Positions 27,434-37,092 are shown, counted from the stretch's first letter. The stretch: 64,000 nt of DNA from Cloacimonetes bacterium UBA5835 (GCA_002432865.1 DJGX01000009.1:124001-188000), one strand, 5' to 3'. Numbers and translations: made by a program. Notes: generated from the letters alone by a model not told the origin.

Positions 27434-29122
27434 ATGAAATACGATTTTAGCACAAACTATGAGATTAACAAAATGCTAAACAGCGTGGTTGATAATATCA
27501 CTAATCTCGCAGAAGAACAATTGTTGCATATCAAGCGTCTGACCCGTATTGGCGAATCACTTTCTTCTGAAAGTGACTTAGATAAAATTTTTGATATGAT
27601 TCTGGAGGAAGGTATTTCTTTTACAAAAGCTGATGCAGCAACAATCTATAAAGTAAACGATGAAGCCACGAAACTAGAATTTGAAATAGTTTATAACGCA
27701 ACTTTGAATTTACTTAAAGGTGGTACAAAGGGACCCATTAACTGGAAAGCCATTGATCTTTACAATGAAGATGGCACACCAGTTAATGATAAAATTGTAA
27801 CTAATGTCTTTCATAACAAACGCAGCTTATGTTTCGACGATGTTTATGAAGCAAAAGGTTACGATGTTAGCGGAACGATTAAAACCGATCAGGAAAATAA
27901 TTATCGCTGCAAGTCGATGTTAACTATTCCCTTAAAAAACCACGAAGATAGAGTTTTAGGCGTGATTCAATTCATAAATGCAATGGATGAAAACAGCAAT
28001 ATAATCTCCTTTACCGAAGAACATAAAGCAATGCTATCCTCACTTGCCTCACAGGCTGCAATTGCTCTTTCCAATAAAAAATTGATTGAGGATTTAGAAG
28101 AACTCTTGAATCAATTCATCCGTTCCATTGCTGGAGCTATTGAAAGAAAGTCCAAATATTCTTCCAATCACATAACCCGCGTAGCTTTATTAACTGAAAT
28201 GATCGCCAATAAAATCAATGACATAGGTGAAAAATATTTTCCAGAACGCAAATTTAGCGAAAATGAACTAAAAGAACTTTCTATGGCTGGCTGGATGCAC
28301 GATGTAGGGAAAATTGTTACTCCTGAAGCAATTATGGATAAAAGCACAAAACTCGAAACTATTTGCGACCGCATTGAGCTTGTTAAATTACGAATTGAAA
28401 AACTGGAACTGCTATTATCTTATTTACAAGTAAAGCTGAGTGAATCAGATTTTGCTGATTTTATCCATCATTATATTGATTTAGAGCTGGAACCGAAGGA
28501 CTTTCACAGCTATCTTGAGGATCTTACTAATTTTCTGATCAATGTAAATGAGGGTAAAGAATTTGTAGATAAAACCGATTTAGAACGAGTAGATAAATTC
28601 AGTAACATTGATTTCGAATATGAAGGCAAACACTATTTCATTTTCACTGCAGACGAAAAAAAGAATATGATGATTAGTGGCAGAGGAACTTTTACTCCAG
28701 AAGAAATGAAAATTATGCAAGATCATGTATCAATCACCTGGGAAATGCTTTCCCAACTATCATTCCCCAAGAAATACGAGAATGTAGCTTTTTATGCTTC
28801 CACCCATCACGAAATGCTTAATGGAAAGGGTTATCCTAAGGGTTATTCAGCTGATAATTTACCCTTACAATCTCGTATTTTGGCAGTGGCAGATGTTTTC
28901 GAAGCTCTAACTGCAGCCGATAGACCCTATAAAAAAGCTAAAACATTAACCGAATCTTTAACTATTATGGGATTTATGGTTAAGGATGGTCAACTGGATA
29001 AAGATCTGGTTAGTTTCTTTTTAGATAGCGGTCTTTATAAAGAATACGCCGAACGCTTTATGAAAAGAGAATATATTGATGAGGTAGATATTAACGCTAT
29101 AAAGGCTAAATATTCGGGTTAA
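27434..29122 (+). CDS. GAF domain plus HD-GYP phosphodiesterase-type protein with large insertion
   Basis: 562 aa. An N-terminal GAF sensor domain (about 40-215) is followed by a HD-GYP domain (about 225-560) that in its family hydrolyses cyclic di-GMP. Seen: HITRVALLTEMIA, HD pair at His289-Asp290 in HDVGK, and HHExLNGKGYPKGY starting at His458, followed by ILAVADVFEALTAADRPY. The distance between HD and HHE is about 169 residues, whereas canonical HD-GYP domains need about 60; the extra 110 residues hold a helical coiled segment. There is no membrane segment, so it is cytoplasmic. CAGGAG lies inside the end of trmB. It overlaps dusB by one base. No GGDEF protein is in the window. Confidence 0.88.
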   Translation: MKYDFSTNYEINKMLNSVVDNITNLAEEQLLHIKRLTRIGESLSSESDLDKIFDMILEEGISFTKADAATIYKVNDEATKLEFEIVYNATLNLLKGGTKGPINWKAIDLYNEDGTPVNDKIVTNVFHNKRSLCFDDVYEAKGYDVSGTIKTDQENNYRCKSMLTIPLKNHEDRVLGVIQFINAMDENSNIISFTEEHKAMLSSLASQAAIALSNKKLIEDLEELLNQFIRSIAGAIERKSKYSSNHITRVALLTEMIANKINDIGEKYFPERKFSENELKELSMAGWMHDVGKIVTPEAIMDKSTKLETICDRIELVKLRIEKLELLLSYLQVKLSESDFADFIHHYIDLELEPKDFHSYLEDLTNFLINVNEGKEFVDKTDLERVDKFSNIDFEYEGKHYFIFTADEKKNMMISGRGTFTPEEMKIMQDHVSITWEMLSQLSFPKKYENVAFYASTHHEMLNGKGYPKGYSADNLPLQSRILAVADVFEALTAADRPYKKAKTLTESLTIMGFMVKDGQLDKDLVSFFLDSGLYKEYAERFMKREYIDEVDINAIKAKYSG

Positions 29123-30081
29123 TGACCACATATCTATTCAAAGAACCACTACTTTTTTTAGCACCCTTAGCTGGATATACAGATAGCCCTTTTCGCCAAA
29201 TTTGTAAACAGTGGGGAGCAGAAGTTCTAATCAGCGAAATGGTTAGTGCCGATGGTATTATTAGAGATTCGGATAAAACCCTGCAATATGCATATTTTGA
29301 AGAATTCGAGAGACCTTTTGGTATTCAGATTTTTGGCAACGACCCTCTTATTATGGCTAAAGCTGCTTCTACCCTACTTCCTTTAAAACCCGATTTCATT
29401 GATCTTAATATGGGCTGTCCGGTTAAAAAAGTAATTCGAAGAGGAGCTGGATCAGCGTTAATGCAAACTCCTTCTTTGGCCGTAAAAATTGTTAAAGAAG
29501 TTAAAAATGCCCTGCAAGATTGCCTACCTTTAAGTGTTAAATTTCGCAGCGGATGGGATATGCAAAATTTGAACTTTCTTGATTTTGGTATCTTGATGCA
29601 AGATAGTGGAGCCGATTTTCTTTGTCTGCATCCCAGAACTTCGCGTCAAATGTTTTCCGGAATTAGTAATTGGGAACATATCAAAATTCTGAAGCAAAAT
29701 GTCTCTATTCCAGTTATTGGTAATGGAGATATTAAAACTCCAGAAGACGCTTTAACTATGCTTAGGGAAACAAATTGTGACGGCTTGATGATAGGCCGAG
29801 GTGCTTTAGGAAAACCTTGGCTCTTTTCTCAATGCAGAGAACTACTGAAGGGTGGAACATATAAACCTGTAACCAGACAGGATATACTTAATACTATTAT
29901 ATTGCATATAGATAAAGCCTTGCAATATAAACAGGAATATATAGCAGTACGAGAATTACGAGCTCAGCTTTGTTTTTATACTAAGGGTATTTTAGGTGGA
30001 CCTGAATTGCGTAATAAAATTAATCACACTGATAGCATCGCAGAACTTAAAGAGATAATTTTGAAAGGTTTTCCTTTATGA
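29122..30081 (+). CDS. dusB: tRNA-dihydrouridine synthase (Dus family)
   Basis: FMN/NADPH-dependent reduction of uridines in the tRNA D-loop. It is 319 aa. Motifs: LAPLAGYTDSPFRQICK, the catalytic Cys in NMGCPVKKVIRRGAGSALM, and the FMN-phosphate region IGNGDI with IGRGALGKPW. It starts in the stop of the HD-GYP gene (TAATG). It is the last gene in the 26186-30081 unit. Confidence 0.93.
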   Translation: MTTYLFKEPLLFLAPLAGYTDSPFRQICKQWGAEVLISEMVSADGIIRDSDKTLQYAYFEEFERPFGIQIFGNDPLIMAKAASTLLPLKPDFIDLNMGCPVKKVIRRGAGSALMQTPSLAVKIVKEVKNALQDCLPLSVKFRSGWDMQNLNFLDFGILMQDSGADFLCLHPRTSRQMFSGISNWEHIKILKQNVSIPVIGNGDIKTPEDALTMLRETNCDGLMIGRGALGKPWLFSQCRELLKGGTYKPVTRQDILNTIILHIDKALQYKQEYIAVRELRAQLCFYTKGILGGPELRNKINHTDSIAELKEIILKGFPL

Positions 30082-30479
30082 GAATAGATACTATCCCTCA
30101 GTTTATTTGAATTTATCTGTTTATGAATAATTCATCCCTTTAACACAGTATTTACTGCAATAGGGATTTATTATGGCGCCTATTGTTTCAGTTATTCAGC
30201 TAACTATAAATCATTGCCGTTAAAGATAAGGAAACCACATAATCCATCCTATCAGAATACAGTTACAGAACCTTAGAAACTTAAACGATTCTTCAGCGAA
30301 ATAACCTATCGTTATGGAAATAGTAAAAGATCATTAGAGAATCTATTAAGGTATTCTGCTTTTTATAACCCTAAGATCTAAAATTCATATTTTCAAAATT
30401 GCAGTATAGTGCATTCTTATCTTGACACAAAGCAGCATAAGAGGAAAATTGATCAAATAAATAACACAGGATATAAAAT
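30082..30479. other. Intergenic region between dusB and queC
   Basis: About 400 nt, no supported gene. A possible queC -35 TTGACA is at 30422-30427, without a good -10. I looked for a preQ1 riboswitch before queC and did not find the pattern. Confidence 0.4.
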
Positions 30480-31148
30480 ATGACCCGGTCAATAGTATTG
30501 GTTAGTGGAGGGATGGATTCTTTGGTTACTGCTGCTTGTGCTGTTTCTGAAGTTGATGAGGTCTTTTTTTTGCACTTCAATTACGGACAGCTAACTGAGC
30601 AAAAAGAGCTTGCTTGTTTTGCAGCATTGGCAGATTATTATAAACCGTTTCAGGCTAAGGTAGTAGATTATCAATGGCTATCTGAAATTGGCGGTTCTGC
30701 TCTAACCGATAGGCATATTCCTGTTCCGGAAGGCAAAATTTCATCTAAAGAAATTCCAATTACTTATGTCCCTTTTCGTAATGCTATTTTTCTATGTGCA
30801 GCAGTTGCTTGGGCTGAAGTGATAAAAGCTACAAAAATTTATATTGGCGCTGTGGAAGAAGACAGTTCCGGTTATCCTGATTGTCGTGAAATTTTTTTCA
30901 AATCCTTCGAAAAAGTAATTGCCACAGGAACCAAAAGTGAATTACCAATTAATATTATAACTCCGGTTTTACATAAAAGCAAATCAGAAATAGTGCAAAT
31001 GGGCATAAAGCTAAAAGCTCCTTTTCATTTATCCTGGAGCTGTTATAGTGATGATGAGATAGCCTGTGGTGTGTGTGAAAGTTGTCTGCTTCGCAAAAGA
31101 GCATTTAGGGAAGCAGGGATTATTGATCCTATCCCTTATCGTAATTAA
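30480..31148 (+). CDS. queC: 7-cyano-7-deazaguanine synthase
   Basis: ATP-dependent conversion of carboxy-deazaguanine to preQ0 in queuosine synthesis. It is 222 aa. PP-loop VSGGMDSL near the N-terminus, HFNYGQ, YVPFRNAIFL, and the C-terminal zinc cysteine cluster WSCYSDDEIACGVCESC. No other queuosine gene is adjacent. The following asparaginase gene begins within 20 nt. Confidence 0.96.
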   Translation: MTRSIVLVSGGMDSLVTAACAVSEVDEVFFLHFNYGQLTEQKELACFAALADYYKPFQAKVVDYQWLSEIGGSALTDRHIPVPEGKISSKEIPITYVPFRNAIFLCAAVAWAEVIKATKIYIGAVEEDSSGYPDCREIFFKSFEKVIATGTKSELPINIITPVLHKSKSEIVQMGIKLKAPFHLSWSCYSDDEIACGVCESCLLRKRAFREAGIIDPIPYRN

Positions 31149-31166
31149 ATGGAAAAAAGATTAAAT

Positions 31167-32144
31167 ATGAAAAAGAACATCCTTATTATCCTAACCGGTG
31201 GAACAATTTCTATGAAGGCGTCTGATCCTGCTGGTGTTATTCCCAGTAATGAATTTGCCGATTTTTTAAGACAGTTTCCTCAATTAAACAGTGTAGCTAA
31301 TGTTGAAGTGATGGATTATTTAAATATTCCTAGTCCCTATATGACTCCGGAAATGATGTTTGAACTGGCTAAATTGGTAGACCTGAAAATAATTGATTAT
31401 GATGGAATAGTGATTACTCATGGAACAGATACTTTAGAAGAAACTGCTTATTTATGTGATTTAGTTTTGACTACACGCAAACCTGTTATTTTTACAGCTG
31501 CAATGCGTTCTGGAAATGAAATAGGATTAGATGGACCTCGCAACATAATTGGAAGTGTTCGTGTTGCTTGTCATCCCGATTCAATAGATAAAGGAGTTCT
31601 GGTAGTGATGAATGATGAAATTCACACTGCCCGTGATGTGGTAAAATCCGATACTGGAAAAATTGATTCCTTTATTTCTCCTGGTTATGGACCTGTTGGA
31701 ATTGTAGACCCTGATAAAATTGTTTATCATAGAACTTCACTTTACAAAGATAATGTTTGGACTGATCAATTAGATACCAAAGTGGAACTTATTAAAGCTG
31801 CTGCTGGTATGGATGGAAAATTCATTCGTTGCTGTATGGAAAATGATATCAAAGCAATTGTAATAGAGGCATTTGGACGTGGAAATTTACCTAAAAGTCT
31901 AGTACCCGATATTCAAGCAGCTATTGCAAAAAGTATTTTGGTTGTAATAACCTCCAGAACCTATACAGGAAGAGTTTTAGCTGAATATGGTTATGAGGGT
32001 GGAGGGAAACATTTAGAAACTCTTGGCTGTATTCTTGCCAGTGATATGAAAGGTGTAAAAGTCCGCTTAAAACTTATGGCTTTATTTGGGAAATATCACG
32101 ATGTTGATATTGTTAAGAGGTTTTTTAAACAGAGTGTATTATGA
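31167..32144 (+). CDS. ansA: L-asparaginase, type I (cytoplasmic)
   Basis: Hydrolyses asparagine to aspartate and ammonia. It is 325 aa from the chosen start. Threonine catalytic motifs LTGGTISM (N-terminus) and ITHGTDTLEETAY; also TAAMRSGNEIGLDGPRN. There is no signal peptide, hence type I. An ATG directly after the queC stop (31149) would add six residues; I favour 31167, which gives the normal N-terminus and has an A-rich GGAAAAAAGA before it. Its stop overlaps the next start as ATGA. Aspartate from this reaction could feed fermentation or PyrB (inference). Confidence 0.9.
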   Translation: MKKNILIILTGGTISMKASDPAGVIPSNEFADFLRQFPQLNSVANVEVMDYLNIPSPYMTPEMMFELAKLVDLKIIDYDGIVITHGTDTLEETAYLCDLVLTTRKPVIFTAAMRSGNEIGLDGPRNIIGSVRVACHPDSIDKGVLVVMNDEIHTARDVVKSDTGKIDSFISPGYGPVGIVDPDKIVYHRTSLYKDNVWTDQLDTKVELIKAAAGMDGKFIRCCMENDIKAIVIEAFGRGNLPKSLVPDIQAAIAKSILVVITSRTYTGRVLAEYGYEGGGKHLETLGCILASDMKGVKVRLKLMALFGKYHDVDIVKRFFKQSVL

Positions 32145-33229
32145 AGAGGATTGCTATTCTGGGTCCTGCTCCCCCATATAGAGGAGGAATTTCTCTTTTT
32201 GCTTTCTCTTTAGCAGAAGCTTACAGGGATTTAGGATATCAAGTTCAATTCATCAATTTTAAAGAGCAATATCCACAATTGCTTTTTCCAGGTAAGGGAC
32301 AATATGATTATACAATAACAGATAATGAATTTGTCAATAAGCGAATTCTGGTTCCTTGGCAACCCAAAACCTGGGGACAAACAATTTACGAAATAAAACA
32401 ATATAAACCGGATGCGATAATTGTTTCCTGGTTTTTACCATATTTTGCACCTGCTTATGGTTATATTATAAAACGCATACCTAATACCCCTATCATTATT
32501 CTGGCGCATAACATTCTGGCTCACGAAAAATGGATTTTAGAAAAACAGCTGCTTAAATATGTCTTTAAGCCAGCAACTAAAATTGTAACCTTAAGTAAAG
32601 CTACTTTGGAGGAATTACATAACGAACTGCCTCTATATATTTCCAAAAAAGGAGTTCTGGGTTTCCATCCCTGTTATGAACATTATATCAGTGAAGTTGT
32701 ACCTTTTCCTCAAAGAAATACTCTGCTTTTTTTCGGTTTAATTAAACCCTATAAGGGTCTGGATGTTTTGCTTAGAGCAATGCCAAAAGTGATAAATGCT
32801 GTACCTGATGCCAAGTTAATTATCGCTGGAGAAGTATATGGTAAATGTGATGTCTATACAGAACTAATAAACTCTTTAGGAATTGGGAGCAAAGTAGAAT
32901 GCTATTTTCGTTTTATCAGCGATCCTGAAATTGCGCACTTCTTTTCTCAATCTTGTTTATGTATCCTGCCTTACAAAAGTGCCTCTCAAAGTGGGGTTAT
33001 TGCCACCTCCTATAGTTTTGGAGTCCCTGTTTTAGCCAGTAATGTAGGTGGTTTGGGAGAATATGTAGCCGAAGGTGAAACAGGGTATTTGGTTCCTCCT
33101 GATAATCCTTCTGCTCTAGCTGAAAAAATAATTTTGCATCTTACTCAGAAACCGGATATGCGGAAAGCAATTGATAACTTCACAAAACGTTATTCCTGGA
33201 AAGCACTAGCAGAACTAACATTGCAATAA
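32141..33229 (+). CDS. Glycosyltransferase, family 4-like
   Basis: A GT-B fold sugar transferase of 362 aa. The N-terminal domain begins LGPAPPYRGGISLFAFSLA (acceptor side) and the C-terminal domain has FFGLIKPYKGLDVLLRA and the nucleotide-sugar signature GVIATSYSFGVPVLASNVGGLGE (about 285-308). There is no signal or membrane segment. It overlaps the asparaginase gene by 4 nt and the next glycosyltransferase gene by 1 nt. Substrate unknown; probably surface polysaccharide or glycolipid synthesis. Confidence 0.9.
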   Translation: MKRIAILGPAPPYRGGISLFAFSLAEAYRDLGYQVQFINFKEQYPQLLFPGKGQYDYTITDNEFVNKRILVPWQPKTWGQTIYEIKQYKPDAIIVSWFLPYFAPAYGYIIKRIPNTPIIILAHNILAHEKWILEKQLLKYVFKPATKIVTLSKATLEELHNELPLYISKKGVLGFHPCYEHYISEVVPFPQRNTLLFFGLIKPYKGLDVLLRAMPKVINAVPDAKLIIAGEVYGKCDVYTELINSLGIGSKVECYFRFISDPEIAHFFSQSCLCILPYKSASQSGVIATSYSFGVPVLASNVGGLGEYVAEGETGYLVPPDNPSALAEKIILHLTQKPDMRKAIDNFTKRYSWKALAELTLQ

Positions 33230-34437
33230 TGAAGATTTTACTGATAACTTATTATTTCCCTCCCTGTGGAGGAGCTGCAGTTCAAAGATGGTTAAGATTT
33301 ATCAATGCTCTGGATAAAAAAGGAGTGGAAATATTTGTAGTCACTACTTTAGATGGTGATTATCCATATCGGGATGAAAGCTTGCTTTCTAAAATTCCTG
33401 CTACCGTAAAAGTACTTCGAAGTAAACCAATAAGTTTCGGAAAATTATGGAACATATTGGGACAAAAAGAACTACCCTATGGATCACTACAGAATAAAAC
33501 AACCGATAAGCCACTACAAAAATTTTTATATTGGTTACGCTTAAATGTCATAGTTCCAGATCTTCGTATTGGCTGGAATCCGGCAGCATTGAAAAGTGCA
33601 GTTCAAGTTTTAAGAACGAATAAAATTGATTATGTGATAACTACCGGTCCTCCCCATTCCACTCATCTGATTGGATTAAAACTAAAAAAACGCTACAATA
33701 TTCAGTGGCGAACTGATTTTCGCGATCCTATGTCTGAAATATATTATTTGAAACTGAATCCCCCTATGCGTTTAACTATGGCTCTGCATAAATATCTGGA
33801 AAGGAAAATAATTCGGACTGCAGAGCTGAATTATATTGTAAGTAAAGGCATCGCGAATTCTCTTCCTGAAGGTAACAAAGAAGTTCTTTACAATGGCTTT
33901 GATCCCGATGATTTTAAGGATTTGCATTATGAAAGAACGAATAGATTCCGTATTAAATATGTAGGTCAGCTTACTGCAGGTCAGGATCCCACTCCTTTAA
34001 TAAATGCATTAACAGAAATAAAATTGCCCAACATAGATTTTTCACTCATTGGAACAAGAAATTTTCCGGAAACTGATTTCCCGGTTAATAGAATACCTTT
34101 TTTGCCTCATCAACTGGCCTTGCAAGAATTAATAAATGCCGAGCTATTGATTCTCATTATAAATACATACGAAGGCAATGAAGGGATGCTAACAACAAAA
34201 CTCTTCGAGTATATAGCTTCTCGTAGCCCTATTTTATGTTTGGCAGATTCAGATGGAGAAGCATACGAATTAATCTGCAAAACGGAAAGCGGATTTGTTA
34301 GTAAAAATACAGAAGAAATCATCGAAATTATAAATAAACTATATGAAAGATTCTCTAAAGGAGATAACCTCCGTACCAAAGGTGATATTTCATTTTTGGA
34401 TGTGAATAACCAAATCCAAGCGTTGTTGAAGGTTTAG
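33229..34437 (+). CDS. Glycosyltransferase, family 4-like
   Basis: 402 aa, GT-B fold. It begins with KILLITYYFPPCGGAAVQRW, typical of glycosyltransferases that modify exopolysaccharides, and has a C-terminal domain with KYVGQLTAGQDPTPLINAL and LLTTKLFEYIASRSPIL-like donor-site residues. It is coupled to the upstream glycosyltransferase (TAATG). It is last in this unit and is followed by three hairpins. Confidence 0.88.
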   Translation: MKILLITYYFPPCGGAAVQRWLRFINALDKKGVEIFVVTTLDGDYPYRDESLLSKIPATVKVLRSKPISFGKLWNILGQKELPYGSLQNKTTDKPLQKFLYWLRLNVIVPDLRIGWNPAALKSAVQVLRTNKIDYVITTGPPHSTHLIGLKLKKRYNIQWRTDFRDPMSEIYYLKLNPPMRLTMALHKYLERKIIRTAELNYIVSKGIANSLPEGNKEVLYNGFDPDDFKDLHYERTNRFRIKYVGQLTAGQDPTPLINALTEIKLPNIDFSLIGTRNFPETDFPVNRIPFLPHQLALQELINAELLILIINTYEGNEGMLTTKLFEYIASRSPILCLADSDGEAYELICKTESGFVSKNTEEIIEIINKLYERFSKGDNLRTKGDISFLDVNNQIQALLKV

Positions 34438-34518
34438 AGGTTTTTTGGGGCAGGAGGTCGCGATAACTCTTATATGCCTTATAAATTATTAATAGATACA
34501 AAAGTTATTTAAGCACAA

Positions 34519-34547
34519 ATAACTCCTCACAATAAGTCAGGAGTTAT
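34519..34547. terminator. Hairpin 1 downstream of glycosyltransferase genes
   Basis: Arms ATAACTCCT and AGGAGTTAT, 9 bp, with an 11-nt loop. No U-tract. First of three consecutive hairpins between the convergent genes at 34437 and 34676. Confidence 0.5.
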
Positions 34548-34592
34548 CACTGCCGAAATAGCTTGTAAACACTTCTAAATATTCGGCAGTGA
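34547..34592. terminator. Hairpin 2 downstream of glycosyltransferase genes
   Basis: Perfect 11-bp arms TCACTGCCGAA and TTCGGCAGTGA with a 24-nt loop. It touches hairpin 1. Confidence 0.5.
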
Positions 34593-34639
34593 AGACTCAT
34601 GATATCAATAGTCGTAATGACTCTTAGCATAAGCTCATA

Positions 34640-34664
34640 ATTCTGAGGTTGAAATACTCAGAAT
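34640..34664. terminator. Hairpin 3 in convergent intergenic region
   Basis: 8-bp arms ATTCTGAG and CTCAGAAT with a 9-nt loop, just before the stop of the minus-strand gene at 34676. It could act for that transcript. Confidence 0.45.
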
Positions 34665-34675
34665 AGTTTATAAAG

Positions 34676-35149
34676 TTATTTTTTCCTTTCTGCTTCGGTA
34701 AATAGGGCCTTTAAAAGAGTTTCGGGTTCATAGCGATAATGTGAACCCTTCCCCCCAAAGAAATGATGAGCTTCAATTAAATGGATGGTCATTGCAGTCC
34801 ATTTAACAGTGATATTATTCTTCCGATTAGTGAGAGTAGTTTCATATTTACGGAATAAGCCTCCGTGTCCATATGGGCAGGACAAATTACCTTTACTGCT
34901 TGTGCTTTCAACTTCATATATATCATCTATAACAACCTTATTATCAAACACATCAAAGGTGGCATCAGTAAAATATTTCATTCTGTCTGCTATTTCTTCA
35001 ACATAACGGTTAAAACGTTCCAGTTCTTTATTATCAGCAGCAATAATTTCAGAAAGAGAACGCTTATCATTTCCCAGAAAACCATCATAAGTTACGGCTC
35101 CAGGCATCATTCGGGCGCGAATTTTAATTTCTTTTAACTCTTCGTTCAT
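34676..35149 (-). CDS. Conserved-looking hypothetical protein with Cys/His-rich centre
   Basis: 157 aa, soluble, not recognised. The N-terminal part (KIRARMMPGAVTYDGFLGND) is followed by an acidic helix with IIAADNKELERFNRYVEEIA. The middle has CPYGHGGLF, and the C-terminal part has IHLIEAHHFFGGKGSHYRYEP. The single Cys and clustered His residues could bind a metal, but this is only a suggestion. It is the last gene of the yebC-ruvC-ruvA-rsmB-PASTA run, 31 nt after the PASTA gene, on the same strand. Confidence 0.65.
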   Translation of the reverse strand: MNEELKEIKIRARMMPGAVTYDGFLGNDKRSLSEIIAADNKELERFNRYVEEIADRMKYFTDATFDVFDNKVVIDDIYEVESTSSKGNLSCPYGHGGLFRKYETTLTNRKNNITVKWTAMTIHLIEAHHFFGGKGSHYRYEPETLLKALFTEAERKK

Positions 35150-35180
35150 AGTTCTTGTCCTAAATTATAATTTCTTTCTA

Positions 35181-35813
35181 TTAAAAATAGTATGGTATCA
35201 TTTCATAGTCAAGCGTATCAGCTGTTGGTTCAGAACCTTTACTTAAAATGAGCTTTACTGTAGATTTTTTTAGAGCTTTTGCTCCAGCTGAAGGAACGCT
35301 ACGAATAACAGTATTTACAGGATAGATATCAGAATAGGTAGAATCCACTACAGTGCTATGCAAATCAAGATTTCTTAAAATTATGAATGCTTCCTGAAAA
35401 GGCTTTCCAACAACAGAAGGAACTGTGACTGTTGATGATCCTTTACTAATTACTAAATATACTGTTCCATCTTGATGTAATTTATCTCCAGGGACAGGAT
35501 GCTGTTCTAAAACAACCTCAGGAGCTGCAACATCGCTAAATAAAGAATCTTTAACTACAGCATGCAATTTTTCATCCTGCAATATTTTTTTAGCATGAGC
35601 AAGGTTCATCCCGACTACAGAGGGTACTTCTACTTTAGGTGTTCTTCCCAAAATTATAGGAAAAAAGATTTGGCTGAAAACAAAGGCAGTAACAATGATT
35701 ACACAAATCCCAATTCCTACAAGGTAGCCGATTTGCTTATTCTTGGTTTTTCCTTTGCCTTGCAGGTATCTATTCTTATTTAATCCGTTGTAATTTTGCG
35801 GCAAATGCACCAT
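35181..35813 (-). CDS. Membrane-anchored PASTA-domain protein
   Basis: 210 aa: a short cytoplasmic basic N-terminus, one TM helix (about 28-54), then two extracytoplasmic PASTA domains (about 60-125 and 127-195) marked by VEVPSVVGM and VTVPSVVGK. PASTA domains bind peptidoglycan or beta-lactam-like ligands and usually sit on Ser/Thr kinases or PBPs; here there is no kinase domain. The ATG at 35813 overlaps the rsmB end by 38 nt and lacks a clear ribosome site. It may regulate or sense cell wall (inference). Confidence 0.85.
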   Translation of the reverse strand: MVHLPQNYNGLNKNRYLQGKGKTKNKQIGYLVGIGICVIIVTAFVFSQIFFPIILGRTPKVEVPSVVGMNLAHAKKILQDEKLHAVVKDSLFSDVAAPEVVLEQHPVPGDKLHQDGTVYLVISKGSSTVTVPSVVGKPFQEAFIILRNLDLHSTVVDSTYSDIYPVNTVIRSVPSAGAKALKKSTVKLILSKGSEPTADTLDYEMIPYYF

Positions 35814-37092
35814 CCATATTATGCTTAAAAGGTATCGTTTTTAAAAAACCGGAACTGGTATACTTATCAGGAATAAACTGAGAAGCTGGAACCAGTTCAA
35901 ACTTTTTATTTCTTTTTAAAAAAGAGGCAATTTGGTCCTCGTTTTCCTTCGGGTTCATTGTGCATGTAGAATAAACCAAAAACCCGTTCGGAGCAACAAA
36001 ATTAGCTGCATAATCCAAAGCTTTTTCTTGCAGCTTGATAAGCTCGGGAATATTCTGATGAACCTGCCAGCGTAGATCAGATTTTCTGCCAAAAACACCC
36101 CATCCAGAACAAGGTGCATCTACTAACACTCTTTGAAAAGCAGGAGCTACAGGACCATATTTGAAAGCATCTGTAATTACCGTTTTGATATTAGTAAGCT
36201 GCAAACGGTCAGCTGCTTGTTTTAATAGTTTCATCTTACTTGGTATTTTATCTACAGCAATAACTTCTCCTGTATTATTCATTCTTTCTGCAATATAACT
36301 GCATTTTCCTCCGGGAGCAGCAAATAAATCAAGAACACTTTCTTCTTTTTGAGGATCAAGCAATTCTACAATTAATGCCGCAGAAGTATCTTGAACAGAA
36401 AAATAACCTTCAGAGAAAGCTACATCCTCCAGAACCTCTGCTGTTTGAGCTGTATAAAACATATTAGAGCTTGCTGCAGAAGGTTTTAATATAATATCCC
36501 GTTTAGCAAAATATGCTTTCAATTTATCAGGTGTTGTAGCTGTTGTATTTACTCGTATATGCAGTTCAGGATTTTCGTTAAAAAACATAGCCAGATATTC
36601 AGTATTTTCCTCGCCCCATAATTCCAGCCACTGTTTAACCAATTCTGGAGGAAAAGAATGTTCATAGGCAATCCTCAATTCAGGTTCTTTGGGATAGGTA
36701 ATTTCAGGATTGCGAAGATAACTTCTCAAAACAGCATTTACAAAATCTGCTACTTGTTCATTAAACAGAGTTTTGGCTAATTCAACTGTTTCATTCACAG
36801 CTGCATGATCTGGAATGGAATTTAGATACATAAGCTGATATAAACCCATATAAAGAAGGGTTTTAATTTTTACATCTGTAGAAGCAAACTTCTTTTTATC
36901 CACATATTGCTGCAGGATATAATCCAACTTCAAACAGAGCTTGATAACTCCTTTCACGAGGTTGTAAAATAAAGCAGGATCTTCTCCAGCATTCTTTATT
37001 TTTTTTGCGCGCTGATGAAGTAGAGTATCAGAATACTCTTTATCTTTTAGCACTTTTAGGATAGTAGAATATGCTTCGGTACGAAAATTCAT
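35776..37092 (-). CDS. rsmB: 16S rRNA (cytosine-967-C5)-methyltransferase RsmB
   Basis: 438 aa. An N-terminal NusB-like RNA-binding domain (about 1-140) and a C-terminal NOL1/NOP2/Sun SAM-dependent methyltransferase domain. Catalytic cysteines lie in DAPCSGWGVFGRKSD and YSTCTMNPKENE; SAM-binding LDLFAAPGGKCSYIAE. It overlaps ruvA by 4 nt (ATGA). Confidence 0.95.
   Translation of the reverse strand: MNFRTEAYSTILKVLKDKEYSDTLLHQRAKKIKNAGEDPALFYNLVKGVIKLCLKLDYILQQYVDKKKFASTDVKIKTLLYMGLYQLMYLNSIPDHAAVNETVELAKTLFNEQVADFVNAVLRSYLRNPEITYPKEPELRIAYEHSFPPELVKQWLELWGEENTEYLAMFFNENPELHIRVNTTATTPDKLKAYFAKRDIILKPSAASSNMFYTAQTAEVLEDVAFSEGYFSVQDTSAALIVELLDPQKEESVLDLFAAPGGKCSYIAERMNNTGEVIAVDKIPSKMKLLKQAADRLQLTNIKTVITDAFKYGPVAPAFQRVLVDAPCSGWGVFGRKSDLRWQVHQNIPELIKLQEKALDYAANFVAPNGFLVYSTCTMNPKENEDQIASFLKRNKKFELVPASQFIPDKYTSSGFLKTIPFKHNMDGAFAAKLQRIK

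Noticed and set aside
30082..30479. PreQ1 riboswitch ahead of queC
   Set aside because: No short pseudoknot-type pattern with the expected A-rich tail was found.
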